Assembly (NCBI GenBank): GCA_038501195.1
Contig: JBBPUQ010000006.1
Coordinates: 868,001-932,000 of the forward strand
Length of the DNA: 64,000 nt
Origin: Nemania diffusa
Lineage: Eukaryota; Ascomycota; Sordariomycetes; Xylariales; Xylariaceae
Direction: 5' to 3'
Position numbers and translations under genes: made by a program. Within the stretch, counting starts at the first letter, position 1. Each line of letters opens with the position of its first letter. The notes beneath the pieces are model-generated. The model was given only the letters and a program-made list of their open reading frames with translations. It searched no databases and had not been told where the DNA came from. Shown here in pieces: positions 35,573-46,332 of the stretch.

Positions 35573-37949
35573 GTTGCCGTCCTACCACGAAGTCAGCGCG
35601 GGTACTCTGTAGTGATGGTAGCCTTCATGTGTACGCAACAGGGGGGCTACGGGTGCCATATCGGGCCGGGACGACACAACAGCAGGCCGTTGCACAGCAT
35701 AGGACCGCAGGCGCTGTCCATATAACTCGAATTCCAGGCCAGATCCGTCACGGGGGGTCGACCAGGTGATAGATGGATGCCTAGCGGGCGGGCTGGATGG
35801 CAGAGGGGACGAAACTGGTTTTGACTTACTCGTGCTGAGCCTAGGCGGCCGCAGGCCTAGACAGAGACTGGCAGCCCTGGTCAACGGAGGTGAGGGCAGA
35901 GGGGATATAATGTATGGTGACGATAACAAGGTAGCTGTCGTCAGGCGCACTGCAGAGCCTTGTGCAGTCGTGCTTCTATGGATATATGGTGAAATATGGG
36001 AGAAATCGTCGTGTGCGAGCGATAATGCTGATGAGTACAACTGTGGACAAGTGAGAATGACCTTCTCCCTCTTTCTCTCTTCCTCTCTTTTTTTTTCTCC
36101 TTCTATCCTCCGCTATTTGCTCTCGTCACTTCTTTTCGAGCTCCTGATTCCTTCCTGCGAATATAGTAGGAAGGAATTGCTTGTCCCCTCCCGGAACAGC
36201 CGACCGGTTTACTTAGCTGTTGGCAGTGAAATCGCGAGCGACGCCCACTAAGTTGTCGGGGAGACCTGATGCGGCGGCCGTAATGCAATGGGCATAGGGT
36301 ATGTGTCCAGGTTGGATTTTCTATACCAGCGGGCTCTGGTAGTTTCGTCGGAAGGGGCACGGTCGACAGATCGACAGGTCAAATCGGTCCATTGGCAAGT
36401 TGGATGGATAGATAGGTAGATATGTAGGTAGATAGATTAGCTGGGTGGATGGATTTGGATTGCATTTCAAGGTCAGGATGGGACTAGCGCGCCTTGTCCA
36501 ATTAATTCTCACGCTGATCGGCCACCACGCTGGACCGTATGGGTCGGTACCTGGATAGGTACCTAGATTTTAAAGGGACAGTCTGGAAACGCTATGATCG
36601 GTTCTACAGCGCCGCCTAGATTTAGCACCGGGGGTGCAGGTAGGCGGCCGAATCTAGGTGTCTCCGAGCTCAAATAGTTGGGAGTGCTTTTAGTAGCCTT
36701 TAGCGCCCCGACTGTGATTTTAATGCGCGTATCCAGGTACGTAGACCTTTATTACCCCCTTCCTAGCTTCGCTGGAGGTACCTTACCTATATTTTCGTTT
36801 AAGGGTTCAAGTAGGGTTGTAATACCAATACCTACATATGTAGATACCTAACCTCTGGTCCTCCATGATGCTCTAGAAGTATTCATTTGCTCGAACAAGA
36901 GAACACATTTCTCTCTATCTGTGAGAGGGGCAGGGGTATAAGAGTTTACAAAGAGAATGCTATCTACAGAGTATGCAGTCAGTACTTACATATTCAGGCA
37001 ATCATAACCTACATATCATTATCTATCTACGACCCGGGTGGGTTATATGCAGGTTATATGTCGGTTTTGGAACGAAAACTTGTTGTCTTATGACTCTGCA
37101 GCTGTAAGTTATATTCAGTGCATTAGATATTCGCGTCCACGCACGCGACCCCGGCCCGATTCCGTCTATAGATAGGAACCAGATATCTACAACAGGTATA
37201 TCATCGACGGTGCTGTTACTTACAGAAGCAAGAATACTAGGTAGGTAGCTAGGATATAGGTATAGGTATATAGGTACTTAAGGCTGGTATAATGGAAGCT
37301 AAGTGCGTACCGACCTACATATTCTGCATAAACAAAATGATTATCCTTATATCTACTAGAGCCGCTCTCAGTCCCTCCCGACGGAGTGGAGCTAGCTAGG
37401 TAACTATTTCAACCTTGCATTAGGTTTAAGGGGTTGGGCTGCGTCACTGCAGACTTCATGGGTTTGAATTTGTTCCATGCAATGCTAGCGCCATTTCAAG
37501 TTGAGACGACTCTTGAAGGAAATAGTTGCCGAGTCAAGGATGTTATTTTGAGCTTCGTATTACATAGCGAGAGATAGGTTACATAGATGCACTGCTCGTA
37601 TGTATACTAAGTATCTCAGAAAATAGAAAAGTCCCTAAAAGCAATGAAAAACCACAGACCAGTTACTAGGTACCTTAGTAGTATATGCATTATGTCAACT
37701 TTATACAAATCTAGCTTACGTAACCAATCGTCACGTGAGTTCGCTCTCGACAAGCAGTAGCAGCCAGCAGCAGCCCCCTGCAAGGCAGTAGTAAACTAAC
37801 TGAGCTTGCTTCGAACCTCGCAAATCCGCGGACGAGGCTTCAACAAACCCGCCCATATCGAACCCCCATCCTCGCATCCAGCCATACAACCGATTTTCAA
37901 GCGAATTACCACATATCGTCGTCGGGCTGTCGGAGCATCACCATTCAAG
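35573..37949. other. Divergent region between rom2 and vma11
   Basis: This 2.4-kb gap should hold the rom2 leader and promoter and the vma11 promoter. A frame of 152 codons (36040-35582, minus strand) ends 9 bases before the rom2 ATG; it is low complexity and I treat it as leader. GATA/TAGGTA microsatellite-like DNA lies at 36400-36440 and 37230-37275, with a TAGGTACCTA word near 36556. Confidence 0.5.
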
Positions 37950-38874
37950 ATGGAGTCAGAGCTCGCGCCCAAGTTCGCGCCCTTCATAGGCATGGTAAGA
38001 CGAAGATTCCCAGACGAACCGAGCGAGCTCTCCTTAGACAAAGTGCTGACCCCGTTGCGTGCAGGCCGGCATCGCGGCCGCTATGATATTCGGCAGTATG
38101 GACTCCCTTCCTCCCCGTGCATCCGAGCATCGCGCTATAAACGCCCCCACGATATCCGCGAATAAACCATGCTAAGAGGATCGTACAGGTATTGGCGCCG
38201 CGTACGGCACTGCAAAGTCAGGAATCGGTATCGCTGGTGTCGGAACATTTCGACCGGATCTGATCATGAAGGTTCGTCAATAGCCTCGGCTAGGCCCAAT
38301 TGCCAGATAAGCAGCGAATTACTAACTATCCGGGAACGTTGGGGGAACTTGCAGTGTCTGATCCCCGTGGTCATGTCCGGTATCATCGCCGTCTACTCGC
38401 TCGTCATCGCCGTGCTCATCGCCGAGGACATGCGGCCGCCCAGCAAGAACGAGGGAGCCTCGTACAGCTTATTCAAGTACGTCTACTACCCATCGACACT
38501 CTAATCCTAAGACTCTTGGAGAGCACATGCTGGAAATTCACCTACCACGGAAATAGGAACAGCGCTAATAGTTGTGCCAAATAACAGTAGCTTCATGCAC
38601 CTAGGCTGCGGTATCGCGGTCGGCATGACGGGCCTCGCGGCCGGATACTGCATCGGCGTCGTGGGCGACAAGGGCGTGCGAGCCTACATGGAGCAGTCGA
38701 GGGTGTTCGTCGGCATGGTGCTGATCCTGATTTTCGGCGAAGTGCTGGGTCTCTACGGGTATGCTCCCAACCACAGCCGTAGTGCTCTATACTCCTTTTG
38801 CACTCTATAGTTTGCTAACCACCAGTCACAGTCTCATCGTTGCGCTTATCCTTAACACGAAGAGCAAGGGTTAA
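37950..38874 (+). CDS. vma11: V-type ATPase proteolipid subunit c' (Vma11)
   Basis: Six exons, 37950-37994, 38065-38095, 38189-38271, 38355-38476, 38588-38758 and 38832-38874, give 164 residues, the same length as yeast Vma11. The introns are 70, 93, 83, 111 and 73 bp. All use GT-AG, the third with an unusual GTTCGT donor. The protein has four hydrophobic helices. [22 protein letters not shown] in loop/helix 2 and [11 protein letters not shown] fit c' (Vma11) better than c (Vma3). The buried proton-carrying Glu is in [13 protein letters not shown]. Known role: one c' subunit sits in the rotating proteolipid ring of the vacuolar proton pump. A separate c' subunit is a fungal feature. An AATAAA lies 77 bp after the stop codon. 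Confidence 0.94.
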
Positions 38875-39600
38875 GTCAACTAGCCCTCGTCATCTGACAC
38901 ATATAATAACACCATGCTGCGTCCTCGCTCCCCGGATGTTCATATGACAAAATAAAGAATGGAAAGAAGAGAGCATACAATCCGGGCCATATTAACTAAG
39001 GTTCGGTGGATAATGCGGGAAGGAAGTGTAATCAATAGCTATCCCTGCATTTTCGGCGGCGTTAGACGGGGCACATTGTAGAACTCTAGGCTAACTACTT
39101 ATCGAGTCGGTATTGTCAACCTACCTTGTAACAGTAGCGCAAATGTCCTAATACAATTGAAAGTTTATCACATTCCCACTCCCCAGCTTAATCAGCGTTG
39201 AAAAGTTGAATGGTGTACTACTCAGTTTCATGCTACCTATGTAGTTGAAGAGTGACAGAAGCTATGAGAACTCGGGGAAAGATCCCTCTCATCTCTTGTA
39301 TAACGTAAGTTCATATAAGCCTCCCGTTGATGCCCTTTCTATATGAATTCCCTGAGTGATGAACTCACGCTGTAAGACGCCCCATAAGTGGTAACCCGCC
39401 CAATGCTACGAAATGAAAGTAAAAAAGGGGGGAGAAGGAGTGACAGAAAACAAGAAAAAGGAAAGCCTGATGCAATAGTAGTTTGCATGCGAGGAAGGGG
39501 GCCAATTAAGAAAGAAGATGCAATGCATTCCTAACTTGCTTCCATCCCCGGAAAAAAAGTCAAACGCCCAATTTACCGAGCAAATCTCGTCAGGATAGAT
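38875..39600. other. Convergent 3' region between vma11 and the 39.6-kb gene
   Basis: A 726-bp gap between convergent genes, holding both 3' UTRs. A purine-rich tract occupies about 39415-39470. No coding potential seen. Confidence 0.55.
38951..38956 (+). terminator. AATAAA polyadenylation signal of vma11
   Basis: A perfect AATAAA hexamer 77 bases downstream of the vma11 stop codon, in an A-rich context. The position fits a fungal 3' UTR. Not proven. Confidence 0.45.
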
Positions 39601-40575
39601 TCATCGACCAAAACGGCGAGTGAGTCTCCGACGGTTATTCCCGCGATCAAAGTCAGGACGGAAGGTGTTCCAGCTATGGGTGCGCGCTTCGCCGTTTCTC
39701 ATCTGAGCTGTAGAAACAGTTGTGGTTAACTATGGTCAAGAGTCTTTCAACAGTATGTGAGAGATAGCAAGTGGTTGAAAATTGTATGGAGGCGAGAGCT
39801 TCTCATGAGTAGAAGAGAGAAGCGGAAGAATGTTAAGTCGAAATCTTATCAACATACCAAGCCACGAATCCCACTGTCGGTCCTCGTGAATGAGGATATC
39901 TTCCCCATGTTTGAGGGCCAGCCTCTCATTCCGGGCTCGCGTGGCCGCTTCCTCGCCGACGAGATAAGGGTCCTCGAGAGGTCGAACCCGGCTGTCCTCC
40001 TCGCTAGCATCTGCATTAGCGGCATTGATGCGGCTCAGCGCTGCTCGCAACGCACCCTCTACAGCGGATGACGGACCGCTGAACGCTGAGGCTGCTGCCA
40101 CGCGCCGGTTCGCTACGCTTTGGTAGTGCCTTGCCTGTGGATTCCCGCTATTGATGGACGACCAGGACGGGATGTGGAATTGCGAAAGGGACGGCGTCGA
40201 CGACGACTCGGACCGGCGGGGGATCGGGGGTAGACCGATGCTGGGAGCGATGCTCGATCGTGACTCAGATACGGGAGGTAACATGGAGGAAACCTGCCTC
40301 GATGGTGCGGAGACCTGTGGCGACTCTGTCACTGTAGATGTCGTGGTCCGTGGTGTGTAGGCCGGAACAGCCTCGCTAGGTGGCAGTGTGTGGTAAGACG
40401 GGGCCTCCGAGACTTACTAGACCATTAGATATTTCTTTCTCGCAAACTATGAGTTCAGGGACAAGAGTATCTCACCGTAAGAAGGAGCAGCAGAGCGAAT
40501 AGAGGCCGTTTCAAAGTCCTCGGCATCCAGTCGCCTGGGGATCAACCCGTGGAGAACAAGTGTATCGGTAGACAT
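39601..40575 (-). CDS. Conserved small fungal protein of unknown function
   Basis: Exons 40575-40476, 40412-39858 and 39707-39601 join in frame to 253 residues. The introns are 63 bp (AAG acceptor, unusual) and 150 bp (GTATGT donor, CAG acceptor). The layout is one I recall from many uncharacterised ascomycete proteins: a short N-terminal motif (LIPRRLDAEDFETASIRSAAPSY), a Pro/Ser region with SYHTLPPSEAVPAYTP, and a C-terminal block EDPYLVGEEAATRARNER followed by ILIHEDRQWDSWLAQM and an Arg-rich tail. No membrane segment or enzyme motif is visible. It looks cytosolic or nuclear and largely disordered. The final exon was found because the second exon runs into a non-conserved frame after WDSWL, where a perfect donor sits. 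Confidence 0.82.
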
Positions 40576-42112
40576 CGTGAACAATATATGCGCGATATTT
40601 GAGAAAAGTCCAAACTATAGAGAATCTTCTTTCTCAGGTGTATATAAGAGTGGTGGGGGGAAGATCAAGTTTTGTCTTTCTCTGCTAGACCACTCAGGGT
40701 ACTTTCTTCTTTAAAAAAAAAAAAAGAATGTAATGTACCCTCAGCCAGTGGGAAGCACACCACGAATCACGGAGGGTAGCGTTGACGAGGACGTAACGAG
40801 TGTGTATGAGCCCTAGTAGGGCTATTGGATAACAAATGATGTAAATATGGCTTCAGATCAGATGCCGTTTATACAGGCGAGTTAGTTACCCCAGACCGAC
40901 AGCGAGCTAGCCTGGAGTTTGTTTGATGGGTACGTCCAATAAATGGCTCTGAATTAGTTGTCAGAGGTTGATAAGGTTCACACTCCCAGTAAATGACCTG
41001 GGTTTCTAGGATGTTAGTTTAGGTGCTGTGAAGGACCAGTTGTCTCTTCGGGCAGCAGTATCACGTTCAACTAGACGCAACACACTGTATCGATCCGGAT
41101 CCTAACAGGAGTGGTTTTCGAGTGGCTCTCGACAGAGAAACAGAGAGTCAACCCTTGAAGCCTGAGACAAGTAGAGAGCGGCCACGTGAGATTGGCAGAG
41201 ATGTAGCGGCAGACTAGAGCAGAAGGAGGGTGTGATTGTCCTCGGTGTAGTGGTGTGATGGTCTATGCTATGTACTGTACAGCGTATGGACAATACTGCG
41301 GGAGTGGGGGAGAAGTTGGTATAGGACAAAAGAGGAAGATGGACAGGCACAAACACGGGCACAAGGACAGGAAGACAGGCACACGAGCAGCAAGATAACG
41401 CAACAAGAGGTCAGCCGCAGTGCCAGCATGAGACCCGAATGGGACCTTCGACTTCCAACCCAGGGCCCAACATGTGTTAGCTCTGCGGGCGATTGCAGGC
41501 GAGAGAGCGGACACTGACGACGTGCGGGCTGTAGCTAGACGACGTTTCCGTCTTGGCAAACCCATACACAGGCCTACCTACGCTATTGGGGCTGGCGGAG
41601 CAGTAAGAGACGTCGGTTCGGCTTACTGCACCTAGGGAATAGATTAGGTAGGTCTTGGAGCAAGTTGGAACACGACCGAGATAGATAAAGTAGGTAGATA
41701 GGTAGTCGTTCGTGTGACCTACCTACCTACTCTGCCTGCTTTACTATGCCTTGTCGTGTGAATCTGTGCTGGCACCTCGTTTGAGCTTGAAGCATGGCGG
41801 CTCGATGCACAACAATTAAACACGTTCCCGCTTAAAGCGAGGGGTAAACCAAGGGGCCAGACAAGACCATTTTCCCGGCAGAGAGCTATGACGAAAGGTA
41901 ATAGACACGTACATACGTACAGTATTCTAGGTACGGTCCTAGGTTTTAAACGTCGGGTGAAACGGTCCCTGACACAGTTTAATTTTAGTAAACAGTTTAG
42001 CTACTCTCTACTTAATTCCGTTTTATCTAATCAAAATATTGTATTGCGAGAGGCCTGAGCCATGCATATCATTCGAAACACACAGAGGTAGAGGGACCTT
42101 TTTGGCTAGTTA
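40576..42112. other. Gene-free stretch, with TAGGTA inverted repeat
   Basis: A 1.5-kb gap. It holds the promoter of the 39.6-kb gene, an A13 run (40713-40725) and a pair of inverted TAGGTAG-type arms at 41691-41705 and 41717-41730. Open frames at 41102-41565 read as low complexity and are not called. Confidence 0.5.
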
Positions 42113-42907
42113 TCAAAACATCTCAATGTCCATGTCGATTTCGGCTTCGTTTTTGTATTCCACCATGATTTGACCGACGATAGTACGCCACCACTCGTTG
42201 TTCCGCGCACCGTAAAGTGCCTTCCTATACTCCCACCACGAGGGCCAATAGCCTGCCATCTCCCAATCGAGAATGCCTGTAACATCGCCTGTAGTTTCGT
42301 CAACAAGAATATTTTCCTCAGAAATATCAGCGTGCGCAAACACGATTTTGTAATGATCCGAAAGACGAAGCCGGTAGCTGTCGGCCAAGTCCGGCTTGGG
42401 GCAATCTCGGACCGGCGCGACGAGAAAATCATGAAAAGCACCGACGGAATTGAACGGTCCACAGGTAGTAAGATTCGTTAGTCGATGGTCGTAAGCTGTG
42501 CCTCCGGAACAAGATCCCACCCAGCCAGGTGAAGGTGGACGTAGGTCGTGCAACTGAGCGAGGTGCTTTTTAAGCATACTAATGGTGTGCGACCGGGCAG
42601 CGTCGCTCATGTTTGGCCATGCCTGGCCGAGTTGCTGTCCGGGCATTTCTTCCATTGTAAATGAGCTAAACCCCGTTTCTGGTCCGATTTGAATTTCTAA
42701 CACAACTGGCACGGGAAGGGATGTATTTTTCCGCACAAATTCCATTGTTTCAGCTTCTCTAAGGATGCGAAAGGTGTCACCTTCTTTCCGTATCCTCTTT
42801 ACACCGCTAGAAGTGATTCGCGGAGACAAACCAAGGCCCGCGAGCTGGCGCGGGACAGAAGATATAGAATCCATATTCACTGAGCCGCATAGGAAATAAC
42901 ACGACAT
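42113..42907 (-). CDS. APH/choline-kinase-like phosphotransferase
   Basis: A single exon of 264 residues. The aminoglycoside-phosphotransferase (APH, protein-kinase-like) signature is clear: the catalytic loop AHADISEENILVD with H192, D194 and N199, and the metal-binding motif GILDWEMAGYWPSWWEY with D214. The N-lobe has FTMEEMPGQQL and an LAQLH helix typical of fungal APH-like proteins. The N-lobe is short compared with members of 300 or more residues. Met12 (42874) could be the true start, since the first 11 residues are Cys-rich and not family-like. The substrate is unknown: fungal members are a large, expanded group and the similarity to resistance enzymes does not imply antibiotic resistance. 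A small TIR element lies 182 bp upstream. Confidence 0.87.
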   Translation of the reverse strand: MSCYFLCGSVNMDSISSVPRQLAGLGLSPRITSSGVKRIRKEGDTFRILREAETMEFVRKNTSLPVPVVLEIQIGPETGFSSFTMEEMPGQQLGQAWPNMSDAARSHTISMLKKHLAQLHDLRPPSPGWVGSCSGGTAYDHRLTNLTTCGPFNSVGAFHDFLVAPVRDCPKPDLADSYRLRLSDHYKIVFAHADISEENILVDETTGDVTGILDWEMAGYWPSWWEYRKALYGARNNEWWRTIVGQIMVEYKNEAEIDMDIEMF

Positions 42908-43089
42908 AGGTATCGAGGAATGTTGTGTGAGGAGAGTTACGAAATACCTAGGTTAAGTAGTGCTAGTACCTAGTGAGGAAGCCACCGGCTTTCCAATGAA
43001 CAGGGCGAATCATTAGACAATTTCATGTGCTTCGGCTTCTTCGCGTTGCTACTACTCAAGTAACTGTCATAATTTTGACTTCTTGTTTA

Positions 43090-43241
43090 TCCCTTTGGGT
43101 GCCTTTTCGGCACCAGTACAGGAAAAGCGGAAAAGCGGACTCAGATGCACCAATCGGGGGAAAATATGATGCTTAAGGAAACATCTGATTGGGTTAATCT
43201 AATATATGTATATACCGGTGCCGAGTCGGCACCCAAAGGGA
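43090..43241. mobile_element. 152-bp MITE-like element with 25-bp TIRs and TA target duplication
   Basis: The left end (43090-43114, TCCCTTTGGGTGCC...) and right end (43217-43241) are inverted copies matching at 22 of 25 positions. Both are flanked by TA (43088-43089 and 43242-43243), the target-site duplication of Tc1/mariner-type elements. Each TIR contains its own small hairpin, GGTGCC-N5-GGCACC. The interior (about 100 bp) has no coding capacity, so it would depend on a transposase elsewhere. The parent family is not recognised. Confidence 0.75.
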
Positions 43242-43354
43242 TAGAGAATATAAGTATAATATATAATTTTTATTAAAAAGAATTGATAGTGATTAGGTAA
43301 AGGTGTAAGATATTCTTGTGATTAACATCTAATGTATTTATATATATGTAAATA

Positions 43355-43384
43355 GACCGACTTCCTATATGTAGGAAGTCGGTC
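43355..43384. repeat. Perfect 13-bp hairpin with 4-base loop
   Basis: Arms GACCGACTTCCTA (43355-43367) and TAGGAAGTCGGTC (43372-43384) are exactly complementary around the loop TATG. It lies 114 bp from the TIR element in AT-rich DNA. It might be the collapsed ends of another small element or a cruciform-forming site. Confidence 0.7.
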
Positions 43385-44847
43385 GCAAGCAATCGCAACG
43401 TTCAATGAGGAATCGCTACACCGTTCGTTTGTTACGGTTTAGAATACTGTAAATTCCTAAGTAGATTTCTTGGAGGGCCTCGGGGTTGTGAGCTAGGTAT
43501 AGAGACCGAAGAGCGGGGGAACAAGTGGATACCCAAAGGTAAGTAAGTACCTATCCTATCAGAGCGGGGTGATCGATAAGATACCCCACGGAACTTGCCT
43601 CACTGTCTTTATCGCCGACGGCCAGCCCCGAGAGAGATTAAGTATACTATTTAGATATGCTTAGAACTTATTCTACTCTATTCCCAAATTGATCTCAAAC
43701 TCCCTATCTATATATATAGTTAGGTGTATAGATATAGCACTTGAAGTGCACAGATCACATTTCATTCTACTTGTATGAAACTACATACATAATGTATGTA
43801 AGACCCTGTCGGTTGGCTTGGGGCTAGGTATTCATGGGTACCTGGCTAGGGATGACGCAGCCGATCAGCACAGCATGTGGGACCTGCGTCTCTGGTCTCA
43901 ACCCACGAATCTGCACGAATAAGCGAAGTTCGCCTTAAAGCTTCTGGACGAGCCGAGACCTGACTTACCCAACCTACCTACCCGCAATCCCGTGTGGAGC
44001 AACCTACGAGCGCAATACATCGGTCATCGTCACTTTCATTCTTGAAACCTATTACTAGAAAACTCAAAGTTGTGAGGATTGGAAGACCTTGATGGTCCCT
44101 TATGATTCTACAGAAGTCAGGCACGTCTAGAGAGAAAGATTGCAGATATATGGAGGTAGGTAGTGAGAAACCCAGCCCGTTCGTCTTACTACTACTGCAC
44201 ACCTATTTCCCACTTGGCGCTCCCTACATGCTTGTATTGTCCTGCCGGCCTTCCGGTTGTAATTGCGAGAGGCGCAACATTACTCCACAAACTCGTCTTA
44301 CACTAACTAGACTAACAAGAAGGTGAGAAAGACTTATTGTTCACTCTCACTACAGTACTGCTCAGGGACTCAGAACGTTGACAAATACCCGTCCTTCTGC
44401 ATATGCAAACTCTATAGCATAGCTTGAAAAAGCAGGAGGGAAAAAACGTGCAGTAGACATTTCCGGTCACAAAATCGACTAATCTCAGAAGTTGTTGACG
44501 TCGCCGTGACCGAGCCAATCCACATTACTCAAACTCAACATAATGATGCTTCATAAATATATACACACAGCATCCCTGAACCAGATCTATACCACGCAGC
44601 GTTTCATAACCAGGACCCAAAACCGCCACCGCCGAATCCATGTTGCCCGATGAGTGATCGTGACCGTTCCGCCAAATAGCGACCCCATATATACAGTGCC
44701 GCCGCATTTCCAAGGCGCGAGCCGAGAGAGCTCAAGCCTCACGCTGTAATCGTACACACATCAACTAACCCCGTCGTGATATTTTCGTAAAGCCCACAAG
44801 AATTAGAGAAGACACAAGGTAGCCCGACCCAGTCATGGCCAGATCCC

Positions 44848-45555
44848 TCACCACAGCCGTCGTTGATAGTACACAGGCGTGTCGCCCTGCGAGAGGCGCT
44901 GAATCTCCGCCTTGATGCGCCTCCTCCTCTCCGCGCGGCTCAGCGGCTTCCCACCCTCCTGGACCCCATCCCACGGCGCCGCCGCTGCCTGCTCCACGTT
45001 CCCCTCCGCCCCCTCTTCTCTCTCCTCATCATTTCCCCTCTCATCATCCGGCGGTGGTGACAGCGCCTCCCGTTCCTGCCCCAGCTCTTCCGCGTCTTCC
45101 GGCGTTAGCCGCACTTCAACAATCTCTCCTTCTTCTTCGGCCGGCGCTTCGAACTCAGGAGGAGAGGGCTCGTCGACGGCGAGCTCGACGTCGGATCCCT
45201 GGATCTCGACGCGCGTGCCGTCCTCGAGGCGGATCGTCGTCGTCCCGCCCCTCCGCAGTTGCCGCCCCTGCGTGTCCCAGACCTTGGGCTTCGGGCGCGT
45301 GACGACCGCCGGCCGGATCGCGGAGCGCAGGTCGCGCAGCGTGCGCTGCTGGATGAGGCAGCCGCTGATGAAGAGGGCGGATGTGCAGAGCAAGACTGTA
45401 AGTAAATAAATATTAGCTAATTAGATTCTAGGACTTAGGCATAATGCAGAGTTTGTCTTTGGCATGGAGGACAGGTAGGGAGAGAGAGTGGGTGGGGGTG
45501 CCGCACCTATTCCTGATGTGATCAGCACTGAGACTTGCGAGGATGTCAATAGCAT
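44848..45555 (-). CDS. Small membrane-anchored conserved fungal protein
   Basis: Two exons, 45555-45507 and 45395-44848, with a 111-bp intron (GTGCGG donor, TTACAG acceptor), give 198 residues. The first exon codes for 16 residues that join a hydrophobic stretch (about residues 9-32, VLITSGIVLLCTSALFISGCL), so the N-terminus is a signal anchor. Next comes a basic segment (RTLRDLRSAIRPAVVTRPKPKVWD), a beta-like part (TTIRLEDGTRVEIQG), a long acidic linker and a basic C-terminus with LSRAERRRRIKAEIQRLSQGDTP ending in YYQRRLW. I recall similar ends in uncharacterised sordariomycete proteins. Likely an ER or mitochondrial membrane protein with its tail in the cytosol or matrix; role unknown. Confidence 0.75.
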
Positions 45556-46332
45556 TGTTGTATTGGCGGCGACAGATTTGTAATCGTAGACCACATCAAC
45601 GTAGAGATGCAGTAGTGACTCTATAAATACGTGTAATAACTAATGAAATGGAGAGGAAAACAGAGATGCTTGAATTGAATTCTCTAAGCATAGAGAACGA
45701 ACAATGTATAAGTCGCCCGAGACTGCCCCTTGCATTGAATGACGACTGCATTGAAACTAGATGTTCCAATTTCCTGTTTTGTCCTCGGTCATGATGGTTG
45801 GCGCGGCAACCACTCGGGGATCGGCAAGGCTTGGCGATCGAGCCAGTCCCGACGCGATTCACAAGCCAGATATTAATTACCTGCGAAAGGTTTAATGATT
45901 CCCATTAATTCAAAAATTTACTCTAGTTTAAACAAACGTATGAGTACGTGGTGGAGGACAATATTTCGTTGTTAAGATCCCGATGCATGGTAGTAAACCC
46001 CTATAGCCTAGCCCCCACCGCCCAAACTCAATCACCTGTACTACCTAGTTGGAACCATACAAAATTGGCCACCCATCATAGAGAGGTGACGATTTGAATG
46101 GCGACAACACTGGGAGGCAATCGTTATCTTCTCTTTGCATTATGTAGATACTTAATACGTAAGATTCACAAGTTACAACTTACCCTGGTCTACCCCATTA
46201 CCCGATTAGTTTATTATGATGATCAGTACGAAGTGTGTAAATTTAGTACTTAAATCACACAAAGAGCAACTTAGCAAAACAGTATTTCTTTTTCTTCACT
46301 TTTATCTATTATTGTATTCTTATTTCCCCCTT
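45556..46332. other. Intergenic stretch upstream of the small membrane protein gene
   Basis: A 777-bp gap holding the promoter of the 44.8-kb gene and the 3' UTR of the next one. Nothing else supported. Confidence 0.55.

Larger units (their letters stand above)
42908..44847. other. Intergenic region with a TIR element and a perfect hairpin
   Basis: A 1.9-kb gap. It holds the APH-like gene promoter, the 152-bp element at 43090-43241, an AT-rich tract (43240-43350), the hairpin at 43355-43384 and TAGGTA words near 43540. The right third (43990-44720) shows no gene. Confidence 0.55.

Noticed and set aside
41102..41565. Overlapping minus-strand frames of 86 and 100 codons
   Set aside because: The translations are runs of Leu, Pro, Cys and Ser without motif or splice continuation, and look like chance frames.
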